15,969 nucleotides of DNA from Frondihabitans sp. (GTDB lineage: Bacteria > Actinomycetota > Actinomycetes > Actinomycetales > Microbacteriaceae), in the NCBI GenBank assembly GCA_025464735.1, contig JAODMX010000296.1:1-15969 (forward strand), read 5' to 3'. Within the stretch, counting starts at the first letter, position 1. Each line of letters starts with the position of its first letter. The position numbers and the translations under genes were made by a program. The notes under the pieces were generated by a model. That model had not been told where the DNA came from, did no database searches, and saw only the letters and a list, made by a program, of their open reading frames with translations. Positions 6,715 to 13,613 of this stretch are shown here, one piece after another.

Positions 6715-7332
6715 ATGATCCTCGATCCCTCGACTCTCCTGGCCGATCTCGGGCCCTGGGCGCTAGCAGGCCTTTCCCTCATCATCTTCATTGAGTCGGG
6801 GGTTCTCTTCCCGTTCCTTCCCGGCGACTCCCTGTTGGTGACGGCGGGCCTGCTGCACCCGCAGCTCGGCTTGTCCGTTCCCGTTATCGCGGCGTGCGCG
6901 TTCGCCGCCGCGGCTCTCGGCGACAGCGCCGGTTATTTCCTGGGTCATCGCTTCGGGAGGCGGCTGTTCAAGCCCGACGCTCGGATCCTCAAGACCACGT
7001 ATCTGCACCAGGCGGAGGCCTTCTTCGACAAGCACGGTGGTGCCGCGCTGATCCTGGGGCGCTTCGTTCCGATCGTCCGCACCTACGTGCCGCTCGCTGC
7101 CGGCGCCAGTCGCTACCGCTACCCGAGGTTCCTCCTGTTCAACCTCATCGGCGCCGCGGTGTGGGCCGGGGGTCTCACGATCGTCGGTTCGCTCCTGAGC
7201 GGGTTCCCGTTGGTCACCGAAAACATCGACGTGCTTGCCGTTCTGCTGGTTGTCATCTCGGTGCTGCCAATCGTGATCCACGGGCTGATCAAGCGTCGTT
7301 CGGCGGCTCGGATCCGCGCCTCGGTGGAGTGA
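6715..7332 (+). CDS. DedA-family membrane protein (SNARE-associated / VTT domain)
   Basis: DedA proteins are inner-membrane proteins linked to membrane homeostasis and polyprenyl- or phospholipid scrambling; substrates for this branch are not known. The 205-residue product shows the family pattern: FIESGVLFPFLPGD (25-38) with the conserved acidic pair E27 and D38, GDSAGYFLGHRFG (69-81), and GRFVPIVRTYVPLAAG (115-130) with R116 and R122. About five hydrophobic segments are visible (roughly 15-45, 52-78, 108-130, 138-162, 170-192). Start ATG 6715 gives the usual DedA N-terminus. It has no proper ribosome-binding site: GGAGG at 6689-6693 is too far upstream and lies in a hairpin (GAGGGT 6690-6695 with ACCCTC 6704-6709). 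GTG 6679 is an in-frame alternative adding 12 residues. The gene follows ssrA and may be read from it. Confidence 0.9.
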   Translation: MILDPSTLLADLGPWALAGLSLIIFIESGVLFPFLPGDSLLVTAGLLHPQLGLSVPVIAACAFAAAALGDSAGYFLGHRFGRRLFKPDARILKTTYLHQAEAFFDKHGGAALILGRFVPIVRTYVPLAAGASRYRYPRFLLFNLIGAAVWAGGLTIVGSLLSGFPLVTENIDVLAVLLVVISVLPIVIHGLIKRRSAARIRASVE

Positions 7333-7377
7333 ATCCGCGTCGCCCGTGATCGACGGTGCGCCCTGAGGCGGCGGGAA

Positions 7378-7399
7378 GGTATACCCTCTGGGGGTATCC
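7378..7399. promoter_or_regulatory. CsoR-like operator palindrome overlapping a -10 box
   Basis: ATACCC (7381-7386) and GGGTAT (7392-7397) form an inverted repeat around five bases, within GGTATACCC...GGGTATCC. This is the A/T-flanked G/C-tract palindrome known for CsoR/RcnR-family metal- and sulfur-responsive repressors. TACCCT at 7382-7387, inside the left half, could be the -10 box of the permease gene, so a bound repressor would block it. No CsoR gene is in the window. Confidence 0.65.
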
Positions 7400-7428
7400 G
7401 GCTCCGTCGGTGATAGGGAGAGTGATCG

Positions 7429-8589
7429 GTGTTCGTACTCGAGGAGGTCGGTCGTGCGCTGAGTGCCGCCGGGTCGATGGGCTGGGAGATCCTCTGGCCT
7501 CTCGTCCTCGGCTTCACGCTGTCCGGGATCATCCAGGCGGTCGTCCGCACCGAGCGCATCACACGCCTTCTCGCCGACGACTCGCCGCGAGCCCTCGGAG
7601 TCGCCACAGGGCTCGGTGCCCTGTCGTCGTCCTGCTCGTATGCCGCGGTCGCCCTGGCCAGGGCGCTCTTCCGAAAGGGCGCGTCGTTGTCGGCCGCGAT
7701 GGCGTTCGAAGTCGCGTCCACGAATCTCGTGGTCGAGCTGGGGCTGATCCTCGCCTTCGTCCTCGGCTGGCAGTTCACGCTCGCCGAATTCGTCGGTGGC
7801 CCGATCATGATCCTGATCGTCGCGCTGGGTTTCCGACTTTTCCTGCGCGGCCGGATCGAGGTCGCGGCCCGGGAGCAGGCCGAGAAGGGCATTGCCGGAT
7901 CCATGGAGGGCCACGCCGCCATGGACATGTCGGTGTCCGGCGAAGGCAGCTTCGTAGCGCGCCTGTTCTCGCGCCGCGGTCTGACCAGCGTCGCTCAGTA
8001 CTTCGTGATGGACTGGGCGTCGGTGCTGCGCGACATCGTGATCGGCCTGCTCATCGCCGGCGCATTCGACGCGTGGGTGCCGAAAGCGTGGCTGCAGGCC
8101 GTCTTTGTCACTCAGGATCCTGCGGTGTCGTATCTGATCGGACCTCTCGTCGGCCCGCTGCTCGCGATGGTCAGCTTCGTCTGCTCCGTCGGCAACGTGC
8201 CCCTGGCGGCGGTGCTCTGGAACGGCGGCATCAGTTTCGGCGGTGTGATCAGTTTCGTCTTCGCCGACCTCATCATCATTCCGATCATCCTGATTTACCG
8301 GCGGTACTACGGCGGCCGGGCGGCGCTCCGGATCACCCTGGTCTTCTACGCCGCGATGGTCGTCGCCGGGTACGTCGTGGAGCTCCTCTTCACGCCACTC
8401 GGGCTCGTGCCGACGAACCGCCACGTCACGATCGTCGACGCCTCGATCACGTGGGACTACACCACGTGGCTCAACCTGCTGTTCCTCGTTGTGGCCGCGG
8501 TTCTCGTGGTGGTGTTCTTCCGGTCGGGGAGCGGGTCGATGCTCCGCATGATGGGCGGGGCGCCGGAGGAGCACGAGCACATGCACTGA
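7429..8589 (+). CDS. Permease of the DUF318/ArsP_1 family, probable metal or metalloid exporter
   Basis: The 386-residue polytopic protein matches the DUF318/ArsP_1 permeases, some of which export trivalent organoarsenicals. Typical segments are GALSSSCSYAAVALARALFR (63-82, C69), GASLSAAMAFEVASTNLVVELG (84-105), and FVCSVGNVPLAAVLWNGG (250-267, C252), with about eight membrane segments and a cytoplasmic stretch around 140-190. The C-terminus ends in EEHEHMH, a small histidine cluster that could bind metal. Start GTG 7429 has GGGAG at 7416-7420, 8 nt upstream. The CsoR-like palindrome 32 nt before the start suggests repression relieved by Cu(I), another metal, or sulfane sulfur. There is no arsenic gene nearby, so substrate is unknown and I give no symbol. 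It converges with hisN across a palindromic terminator. Confidence 0.85.
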   Translation: MFVLEEVGRALSAAGSMGWEILWPLVLGFTLSGIIQAVVRTERITRLLADDSPRALGVATGLGALSSSCSYAAVALARALFRKGASLSAAMAFEVASTNLVVELGLILAFVLGWQFTLAEFVGGPIMILIVALGFRLFLRGRIEVAAREQAEKGIAGSMEGHAAMDMSVSGEGSFVARLFSRRGLTSVAQYFVMDWASVLRDIVIGLLIAGAFDAWVPKAWLQAVFVTQDPAVSYLIGPLVGPLLAMVSFVCSVGNVPLAAVLWNGGISFGGVISFVFADLIIIPIILIYRRYYGGRAALRITLVFYAAMVVAGYVVELLFTPLGLVPTNRHVTIVDASITWDYTTWLNLLFLVVAAVLVVVFFRSGSGSMLRMMGGAPEEHEHMH

Positions 8590-8598
8590 CGGCGGTTT

Positions 8599-8638
8599 GC
8601 GGCAGCGACGGTAGTCCGCGGACTACCGTCAGCGCCGC
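8599..8638. terminator. Bidirectional terminator between the permease gene and hisN
   Basis: GACGGTAGTCCG (8607-8618) is followed at once by its exact reverse complement (8619-8630), a 24-bp perfect palindrome. Outside it, GCGGC (8599-8603) pairs with GCCGC (8634-8638) across a 3 x 3 internal loop. It fills the 48-bp gap between the permease stop and the hisN stop and can work on both strands. Confidence 0.75.
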
Positions 8639-9417
8639 TAAGGCCCGCCGACGGGGGCGACCGCCGCCACGGCGGCACCGTGCAGCGCACTGTTCGTGGC
8701 GAGAGCGCTGCCACCCCAGATGCCGTCCGTGCCGTCCATCGACGTGAAGCGACCGCCGGCCTCGGTCACGATCGGGTAGAGCGCCGCCATGTCGTAAGGC
8801 TGCAGGTCGAACTCACCCGAGACGTCGACGGCGCCCTCCGCGACGAGCATGTACGACCAGAAGTCGCCGTAGGCGCGGGTGCGCCAGACGCGCTGCGCGA
8901 GCGCGAGGAGCTGGTCGACGCGGCCGGCGTCGATCCAGTACTGAAGCCCGTTGTAGCTGAGTGACGCGTCCTCCAGCGTCGCGACGTCGGAGACCCGGAG
9001 ACGCCCGGTCGTGGAGAACGCGCCACCGCCCGTCGAGGCCCACCAGCGTCGCCCGAGCGCAGGAGCGCTGACCACACCCACCACGGGGACACCATCCACG
9101 ACGAGGGCGATGAGCGTTGCCCAGATCGGTACCCCGCGCAGGAAGTTCGCCGTGCCGTCGATCGGATCGACGATCCACTGTCGGGTCGCTTCGCCCGAAA
9201 CGCCCGACTCTTCACCGTAAAAGGAGTCGGTGGGGCGTTCCGAGGCGAGGGCGTCGCGGATCCCCTGCTCGACGGCCTTGTCGGCGTCGGTGACGTGCGT
9301 GTTGTCCGCCTTGAGCGAGACATCGAGATCGGCGGCCTGGAAGCGCTCGCGAGAGATGACATCGGCAGCGTCGGCAAGGCGGAGGGCGAGCTGGAGGTCT
9401 TTGGCGTAGTCGGTCAC
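8638..9417 (-). CDS. hisN: Histidinol-phosphatase HisN, inositol monophosphatase superfamily
   Basis: In Actinobacteria HisN removes phosphate from histidinol phosphate in histidine synthesis, using Mg ions and the inositol monophosphatase fold. The 259-residue protein has the three metal-site motifs: GEESG (68-72, E69/E70), WIVDPIDGTANFLRG (81-95, D84, D87) and LQPYDMAALYPIVTEAGG (205-222, D209). Length fits the family (about 260). Start GTG 9417 was chosen because VTDYAKDLQLALRLADAADVIS is the normal N-terminus and a TACGCT box lies 6 nt upstream; an ATG further upstream would overlap rsgA in another frame. It is the last gene of aroA-rsgA-hisN, 25 nt after rsgA, but the TACGCT box gives it a possible promoter of its own. 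Another IMPase (suhB/cysQ type) is the alternative; the aroA-rsgA context favours hisN. Confidence 0.88.
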   Translation of the reverse strand: MTDYAKDLQLALRLADAADVISRERFQAADLDVSLKADNTHVTDADKAVEQGIRDALASERPTDSFYGEESGVSGEATRQWIVDPIDGTANFLRGVPIWATLIALVVDGVPVVGVVSAPALGRRWWASTGGGAFSTTGRLRVSDVATLEDASLSYNGLQYWIDAGRVDQLLALAQRVWRTRAYGDFWSYMLVAEGAVDVSGEFDLQPYDMAALYPIVTEAGGRFTSMDGTDGIWGGSALATNSALHGAAVAAVAPVGGP

Positions 9418-9423
9418 GTGACG

Positions 9424-9429
9424 AGCGTA
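9424..9429 (-). promoter_or_regulatory. -10 box of a leaderless internal promoter for hisN (TACGCT)
   Basis: On the minus strand TACGCT ends 6 nt before the hisN GTG, in the short gap after the rsgA stop. No Shine-Dalgarno lies before the GTG. This would allow hisN transcription separate from aroA-rsgA. Confidence 0.45.
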
Positions 9430-9442
9430 CCGACCCTCGAGG

Positions 9443-10519
9443 TCAGCCCTTGCTGACGAGCAGCGCCTGGAGCGACTCGAGACGCTCGCGCCCGACGTCG
9501 CCGAGCTCGCCGTCTTCGACGCGGTCGACAATCTCCCAGTCGTGGGCCTCGGCGAGCGGGATGCCGCCGGGCGGCTCGAAGGAGTCGGGGACGAGTGCGT
9601 GCTCGGCGAAGGAGCGAAGGATGTTCTCGGGATTCACATGCCCGAGTCCGAACGAGCGCACGCCCGGTGTGTCGATGATCCAACCCCCCGACGGCACCTT
9701 GAAGGACACCGTCGACGACGACGTGTGGCGTCCGCGACCGGTCACCGTGTTGACGACGCCGACCGCGCGCTGGGAGCCGGTGAGCGCGTTGACAAGGGTC
9801 GATTTGCCGACGCCCGAGTGTCCGACCGTGACGGTGACGTGACCGTCCAGGATTTTGCGCAACTCGTGCAGTTCGGGCGATTCAGCACCGCCGTCGAGCG
9901 TGAAAGCCTCCGATGTGGAAGTCAGGATCCGGAGATCGAGACAGGCGAAGTGGGCGGCGAACGGCGCCGGGTCGGCCAGGTCGGTCTTGGTGATGCAGAG
10001 GATCGGCTCGACCCCGGCGTCGAAGGCGGCCACCATGTACCGGTCGACCAGGCGAGGGCGCGGCTCCGGATCGGCCGCGGCGACGACGATGAGCATCTGG
10101 TCGGCGTTGGCGACGATCACGCGCTCGACGGCATCGCTGTCGTCGGCGCTGCGGCGAAGAAGCGTGGTGCGCTCCTGGACGCGGACGATGCGGGCGAGGG
10201 ATCCCTCGGAGCCCGAGGTGTCGCCCACGACGTCGACCCGATCACCGGTCACGACGGATTTCTTGCCGAGCTCGCGTGCGCGCGCCGTCGTGATCTCGCG
10301 TTCGTCGGGTGTGCCCGCGTCGAGCAGGACTCCGTAGCGACCGCGGTCGACGGTCCAGACGACGCCCTCGACGGCTTGCGCGTAGGCGGGTCGCTGCTTC
10401 GTGCGGGGGCGATTGCCCTTGGGGTTCGGCCGCACTCGCGCCGAACTCTCGTCGTACTCCCCGTACTCACCGTCTTCGTCGTCAGGAGTGTCGCTCGTGA
10501 CGTCGTCCCACCAGCTCAT
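9443..10519 (-). CDS. rsgA: Ribosome small-subunit GTPase RsgA
   Basis: RsgA (YjeQ) is a circularly permuted GTPase that helps late 30S maturation and checks the decoding centre. In the 358-residue protein the motifs come in the permuted order: TKTD (G4, 177-180), GHSGVGKS (G1, 233-240), GRGRHTSSS (262-270), DTPG (G3, 283-286). Residues about 47-120 form the OB-fold domain. The N-terminus has an acidic stretch (5-25) then a basic one (28-43), common in actinobacterial members. The C-terminal domain, normally a zinc finger with three cysteines and a histidine, contains no cysteine here; the region after DTPGVRSFGLG reads SFAEHALVPDSFEPPGGI and ends at 358. Start ATG 10519 lies 14 nt after the aroA stop with only a weak ribosome-binding site, suggesting coupling to aroA. 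hisN follows. Confidence 0.95.
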   Translation of the reverse strand: MSWWDDVTSDTPDDEDGEYGEYDESSARVRPNPKGNRPRTKQRPAYAQAVEGVVWTVDRGRYGVLLDAGTPDEREITTARARELGKKSVVTGDRVDVVGDTSGSEGSLARIVRVQERTTLLRRSADDSDAVERVIVANADQMLIVVAAADPEPRPRLVDRYMVAAFDAGVEPILCITKTDLADPAPFAAHFACLDLRILTSTSEAFTLDGGAESPELHELRKILDGHVTVTVGHSGVGKSTLVNALTGSQRAVGVVNTVTGRGRHTSSSTVSFKVPSGGWIIDTPGVRSFGLGHVNPENILRSFAEHALVPDSFEPPGGIPLAEAHDWEIVDRVEDGELGDVGRERLESLQALLVSKG

Positions 10520-10533
10520 TCAGGGCCCCGGGC

Positions 10534-11949
10534 TCAGAGGAACCCGAGGAGGGAGGTGTCGGCCGGGCTCTCGTGCACTCTCCGGCCCAGGAGGTCGTCC
10601 CACAGCTTCACGAACTCGGGCAGGGTCTTCGACACCACGCGGACGTCGTCGAGCTCGACGTCGGGCACCGCGAGCCCGATGAGTGCGGCGGCGTGCGCCA
10701 TCCGATGGTCTCCGTAGGTGCGCCATTGGCCGGCGTGCAGGGGCGAGGGTTCGATGTGGAGCCCGTCGTCGAGCTCGGTCACCCGCCCGCCGAGCCCGTT
10801 GAGCTCGGTGGCCAGGGCGTTGAGCCGATCCGTCTCGTGCCCACGGAGATGACCGATGCCGGTGATGGTGCTGGGACCCGAGGCGAGAGCCGCGAGAGCG
10901 ACGAGGGCCGGGGCCAGCTCGCCACCGCGGGAGAGATCGAGCTCGAGCCCCGGGAGGGAGCTACCCGAGATCATGCCATCGCCGCCGTCGATGCGGAGTG
11001 AATCTCCGTCGTGCGTGATCACGGCACCCCAGAGCGGGAGAAGTTCTTCGAGGTCGGCGCCGACCTGGGTCGTCTCGGTCGGCCAGTGGCGGATCGTCAC
11101 GGTGCCCCCGGCGACCAGGGCCGACGCGAGGAATGGCGCCGCGTTCGACAGATCGGGTTCGATCGTGACGTCACGGCCCTGGATCGTCTGGGGCGGCACG
11201 ATCCAGACGCCCGGCTCGGGTGACTCCACGGTGACGCCGCGCTCGGCGAGGGCGTCGATCGTCATTTCGATGTGCGGCATGCTGGGGAGCTTCTCGCCGG
11301 TGTGGCGCAGGGTCAGACCCGTTGTGAACCGCGGCGCCGAGAGGAGGAGCCCCGAGACGAACTGGCTCGAGGCCGAGGCGTCGATGGCAATCTCGCCGCC
11401 CTCGATTTCGCCGGTGCCGTAGAGGCTGAACGGAAGGGCACCGCGCCCGTCGTCACTCACGTCGACCCCCAGTGCTCGGAGCGACTCGATCGTCGTGCGC
11501 ATCGGCCGTCGGCGCGCGTTGACGTCGCCGTCGAACGCGACCGGACCCGAAGCCAAGGCGGCGACGGGGGGCAGGAAGCGCATAACCGTGCCGGCGAGAC
11601 CGCAGTCGATCGACGTGCCACCCGTCAGCGGGCCGGGGCTGATCCGGAGGTCGGGGCCGAAAGGCTCGTCATTCGGGATCTCGTCGATGGTCGTGCCGAG
11701 AGCGCGGAGCGCCTGGATCATCAGTGCCGTGTCGCGCGAGTGCAAAGGGAGGTGCAGGGTCGACGGAGTCGCGGCGAGGGCGGATAGGACCAGCTCCCGA
11801 TTGGTGAGCGACTTCGAACCGGGCAGAGACAGCGTGGCGTGGACCGGGCCTGCGGCTCGTGGCGCAACCCAGAAGCCCTCGTCGACCTCTGGCGTATGGC
11901 CGTCTTCGTAGGGGCTGAACTCGGGACCGGAATACCTGAATACCTGCAT
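10534..11949 (-). CDS. aroA: 3-phosphoshikimate 1-carboxyvinyltransferase (EPSP synthase)
   Basis: AroA joins PEP to shikimate 3-phosphate in the shikimate pathway. The 471-residue protein shows [11 protein letters not shown] (42-52, K46, R51), the PEP loop [14 protein letters not shown] (115-128), RRRPM (146-150), [13 protein letters not shown] (194-206), [15 protein letters not shown] (264-278), [14 protein letters not shown] (342-355, where E344 stands at the position of the E. coli catalytic Asp, as in mycobacterial AroA), [18 protein letters not shown], and [15 protein letters not shown] (412-426) with KTLPEF. An N-terminal extension of ~35 residues precedes the core. The start ATG 11949 follows a TACCCT box 9 nt upstream, so the transcript is probably leaderless. 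It heads aroA-rsgA-hisN and is divergent from sigR; the SigR-type -35 box lies inside its first codons. Confidence 0.95.
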   Translation of the reverse strand: MQVFRYSGPEFSPYEDGHTPEVDEGFWVAPRAAGPVHATLSLPGSKSLTNRELVLSALAATPSTLHLPLHSRDTALMIQALRALGTTIDEIPNDEPFGPDLRISPGPLTGGTSIDCGLAGTVMRFLPPVAALASGPVAFDGDVNARRRPMRTTIESLRALGVDVSDDGRGALPFSLYGTGEIEGGEIAIDASASSQFVSGLLLSAPRFTTGLTLRHTGEKLPSMPHIEMTIDALAERGVTVESPEPGVWIVPPQTIQGRDVTIEPDLSNAAPFLASALVAGGTVTIRHWPTETTQVGADLEELLPLWGAVITHDGDSLRIDGGDGMISGSSLPGLELDLSRGGELAPALVALAALASGPSTITGIGHLRGHETDRLNALATELNGLGGRVTELDDGLHIEPSPLHAGQWRTYGDHRMAHAAALIGLAVPDVELDDVRVVSKTLPEFVKLWDDLLGRRVHESPADTSLLGFL

Positions 11950-11954
11950 CGGTT
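11929..11954 (+). promoter_or_regulatory. SigR/SigH-type promoter of sigR (GGAAT-N18-GTT)
   Basis: GGAAT at 11929-11933 and GTT at 11952-11954 are separated by exactly 18 bases, matching the published consensus for the thiol-stress sigma factors SigR (Streptomyces) and SigH (Mycobacterium). Transcription would begin near 11961, 28 nt before the GTG at 11989. Its position before sigR predicts positive autoregulation when RsrA is oxidised. The -35 half lies within aroA coding sequence. Confidence 0.8.
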
Positions 11955-11958
11955 GTCA

Positions 11959-11964
11959 AGGGTA
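11959..11964 (-). promoter_or_regulatory. -10 box of the aroA promoter, probably leaderless (TACCCT)
   Basis: On the minus strand TACCCT ends 9 nt before the aroA ATG. It lies over the predicted start site of the SigR-dependent sigR transcript, so the two promoters share DNA and should compete. Confidence 0.45.
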
Positions 11965-11988
11965 ATGCAAGCGACCGAAGGAGCACCC

Positions 11989-12045
11989 GTGGCAGTTTCC
12001 ACAGCCCCCGCGCTCGTCAGCATGGCCGAACTAGAATTGGCCCTG
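11989..12045 (+). other. In-frame N-terminal extension giving a longer SigR isoform
   Basis: A GTG at 11989 with a strong ribosome-binding site (GAAGGAG, 11977-11983, 5-nt spacing) is in frame with sigR and adds 19 residues, [19 protein letters not shown], before the downstream ATG. Only transcripts from the SigR-type promoter would contain this start with its leader. In Streptomyces coelicolor the stress-induced promoter also yields an N-terminally extended, short-lived SigR form, so this may be the equivalent. If the upstream start is the main one, the CDS is 11989-12711 (240 residues). Confidence 0.6.
12032..12037 (+). promoter_or_regulatory. -10 box of a second, leaderless sigR promoter (TAGAAT)
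   Basis: TAGAAT ends 8 nt before the ATG at 12046, with no Shine-Dalgarno between. The same hexamer is the likely ssrA -10 box. It would give basal, housekeeping transcription of the short SigR form. Confidence 0.5.
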
Positions 12046-12711
12046 ATGAGCACCTCTGATGGCGAGATCGCCCCTGTCAACACCGAAGCTGTCGAGACCG
12101 AAGTCGGTCAGACCGAAGCTGCGCGCGATGTGCGCGCCCTCTTTGAAGAACAGGCGCTTCCGTTCATGGATCAGCTCTACGCAGCCGGCATGCGGATGAC
12201 CCGTAATCCGGCCGACGCCGCCGATCTCGTCCAAGAGACCTACGTCAAGGCGTTCGCCGCGTTCTCGCAGTTCACCCAGGGCACGAATCTGAAGGCCTGG
12301 TTGTACCGGATCCTGACCAACACTTTCATCAACACCTACCGCAAGAAGCAGCGTGACCCCTACCAGGGCACCATCGACGAGCTCGAAGACTGGCAGATGG
12401 GCGGGGCCACGTCGGCCACGCTGACAACGACCTCGCGTTCCGCCGAGGCTGAGGCCATCGACCACCTTCCCGACAGCGCCGTCAAAGACGCTCTGCAGAA
12501 GGTTCCCGAAGACTTCCGTCTCGCGGTCTACCTGGCCGACGTCGAGGGGTTCTCCTACCAGGAGATCGCAGACATCATGAAGACGCCGGTCGGCACGGTC
12601 ATGAGCCGACTGCACCGGGGTCGCCGACTTCTCCGCGAACTCCTGACCGACTATGCCCGCGATCGTGGCATTCCGGTGCCGGTCACCACAACGAAGGGCA
12701 GTAAGAAATGA
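12046..12711 (+). CDS. sigR: ECF sigma factor of the SigR/SigH (thiol-oxidative stress) group
   Basis: SigR directs RNA polymerase to genes for thioredoxin, thiol and protein-quality functions when disulfide stress inactivates its anti-sigma factor. From ATG 12046 the protein has 221 residues. Region 2 spans about 33-103 ([58 protein letters not shown]); region 4 about 145-200, with the helix-turn-helix [30 protein letters not shown] and the [11 protein letters not shown] linker are characteristic of this group. The short start is preferred because the conserved part begins ~25 residues in and a TAGAAT box lies 8 nt upstream; a longer form from GTG 11989 is also well supported. The stop overlaps the rsrA ATG. 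Mycobacterial naming would be sigH. Confidence 0.94.
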   Translation: MSTSDGEIAPVNTEAVETEVGQTEAARDVRALFEEQALPFMDQLYAAGMRMTRNPADAADLVQETYVKAFAAFSQFTQGTNLKAWLYRILTNTFINTYRKKQRDPYQGTIDELEDWQMGGATSATLTTTSRSAEAEAIDHLPDSAVKDALQKVPEDFRLAVYLADVEGFSYQEIADIMKTPVGTVMSRLHRGRRLLRELLTDYARDRGIPVPVTTTKGSKK

Positions 12712-12950
12712 CTGACTGCGGCTGCGACAAAGCCAAGGCGGAGCTCGAAGAGTACCTGCACAACGAATTGGCCCGCGACGACGCGGCAGACATTCGTGAG
12801 CACATGGTCGGCTGCGCCGACTGCTCCGGTGAGCTTCACGTCAACGTCGTGATGACGGAGGCCGTGCAGCGCGCGTGCCGCGAGACGGCACCCGAGGAGC
12901 TCCGGATCCAGGTGCTCACGAAGCTTCGCAACCTCCAGGCCTCCCACTGA
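12708..12950 (+). CDS. rsrA: Zinc-containing anti-sigma factor RsrA (ZAS family)
   Basis: RsrA holds SigR inactive in reducing conditions; oxidation of its zinc-site cysteines to a disulfide frees the sigma factor. The 80-residue protein has the ZAS motif H32-x3-C36-x2-C39 ([10 protein letters not shown]). C6 stands 26 residues before H32, the same spacing as C11 to H37 in S. coelicolor RsrA, so C6 is the likely fourth zinc ligand and redox partner. C4 and C57 are further cysteines. The C-terminal helix [16 protein letters not shown] is the usual sigma-contacting region. It is shorter than the Streptomyces protein (about 105), lacking the C-terminal extension. The ATG overlaps the sigR stop (ATGA) and GAAGGG lies 9 nt upstream, fixing equal co-expression of sigma and anti-sigma. 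Confidence 0.93.
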   Translation: MTDCGCDKAKAELEEYLHNELARDDAADIREHMVGCADCSGELHVNVVMTEAVQRACRETAPEELRIQVLTKLRNLQASH

Positions 12951-12973
12951 CCGAGCGCCCTCGCCGGGTGCGG

Positions 12974-12979
12974 TAGCTT
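12974..12979 (+). promoter_or_regulatory. -10 box of a leaderless promoter for the GNAT gene (TAGCTT)
   Basis: TAGCTT ends 6 nt before the ATG at 12986, within the 35-bp gap after rsrA. TTGGGA between them does not resemble a ribosome-binding site. The GNAT gene could therefore be expressed separately from sigR-rsrA. Confidence 0.45.
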
Positions 12980-12985
12980 TTGGGA

Positions 12986-13426
12986 ATGACCGCCTCCGTG
13001 GAGCCCCTGGGCACGCCCTCGTCCGACGATCTCGACGATCTCGTCACTCTCATCCGTCTGCTCGGGTACACCCTCGACGCTGAAGCGCTCGCGTCGCGCC
13101 TGGCTCGCTTGACCGCTGAAGCCGGTCACGAGACCTGGGTTGTTCGTGATGACGCCGGTCGCGTGTCCGCCGTTGCCGGTGCGCACCTGCTGTGGGCGTA
13201 CAACTCCGACCAGCCGACCGCACAGCTGATGCTTCTCGTCGTGCGGCAGGACGCCCGTCGCGACGGCGTGGGGTCGCAGTTGCTCTCGCACTTCGAGAGC
13301 TGGGCGCGGTCGTACGGGGCATCGGCGCTGAACGCCGTCTCGGCCGCAGCGACGGACTCGGCGCACCGGTTTTACCAGAAGCGCGGTTACCACCAGGCCG
13401 GGCGGGCGTACAGCAAGCTCGGCTGA
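12986..13426 (+). CDS. GNAT-family N-acetyltransferase, substrate unknown
   Basis: This 146-residue protein has the acetyl-CoA binding motif A of the Gcn5-related fold: LMLLVVRQDARRDGVGSQLL (81-100), with the R91-R92-D93-G94-V95-G96 pyrophosphate loop, followed by the motif-B segment AHRFYQKRGYHQAGRAYSK (126-144). The N-terminal part (about 14-50) is helical and would form the substrate side. The pattern resembles small single-domain GNATs that acetylate amines or protein N-termini, but nothing in the sequence names the acceptor. The ATG at 12986 follows a TAGCTT box; an in-frame TTG at 12980 is less likely. It follows rsrA by 35 nt, so it may be partly co-transcribed with the redox operon, and converges with kgd. 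Confidence 0.85.
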   Translation: MTASVEPLGTPSSDDLDDLVTLIRLLGYTLDAEALASRLARLTAEAGHETWVVRDDAGRVSAVAGAHLLWAYNSDQPTAQLMLLVVRQDARRDGVGSQLLSHFESWARSYGASALNAVSAAATDSAHRFYQKRGYHQAGRAYSKLG

Positions 13427-13572
13427 CGCCGCTGGGGCTTGCCGCACGCTGCGGGGCACCTCGCGTCATGTCACGCGTCTTTCGCAAATCAGGAGCCCGG
13501 GGTCTCCGATCCTGACAACGTGCGCGCGTCGGGTGCCGCTGCCTGAGTTCCCTCGGCCGGAAGGCGCGATCT

Positions 13573-13613
13573 CCTGAGTGGAACAGCTCAGGCCTGATTT
13601 GTCGCATCAGGCC
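13573..13613. terminator. Tandem hairpins between the convergent GNAT and kgd genes
   Basis: Two stem-loops adjoin: CCTGAG (13573-13578) with CTCAGG (13587-13592), loop 8 nt, and GGCCTGAT (13591-13598) with ATCAGGCC (13606-13613), loop 7 nt. They share two bases, so they are alternatives or form in turn. No T-run follows in either direction. The rest of the 211-bp gap (13427-13637) holds no gene that I can support; a weaker TCAGGA/TCCTGA repeat lies at about 13490-13516. Likely role: end of transcription from both sides. Confidence 0.55.

Noticed and set aside
6763..8586. 607-residue open frame on the minus strand across the DedA and permease genes
   Set aside because: Very rich in R, D, E, H and Q in the way of antisense GC-rich shadows, it spans two genes with clear membrane-protein motifs and a probable operator. 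No family is recognisable.
11839..11988. sigR starting at the first ATG of its open frame (11839)
   Set aside because: That start would precede the SigR-type promoter and lie inside aroA; the encoded residues have no similarity to sigma factors.
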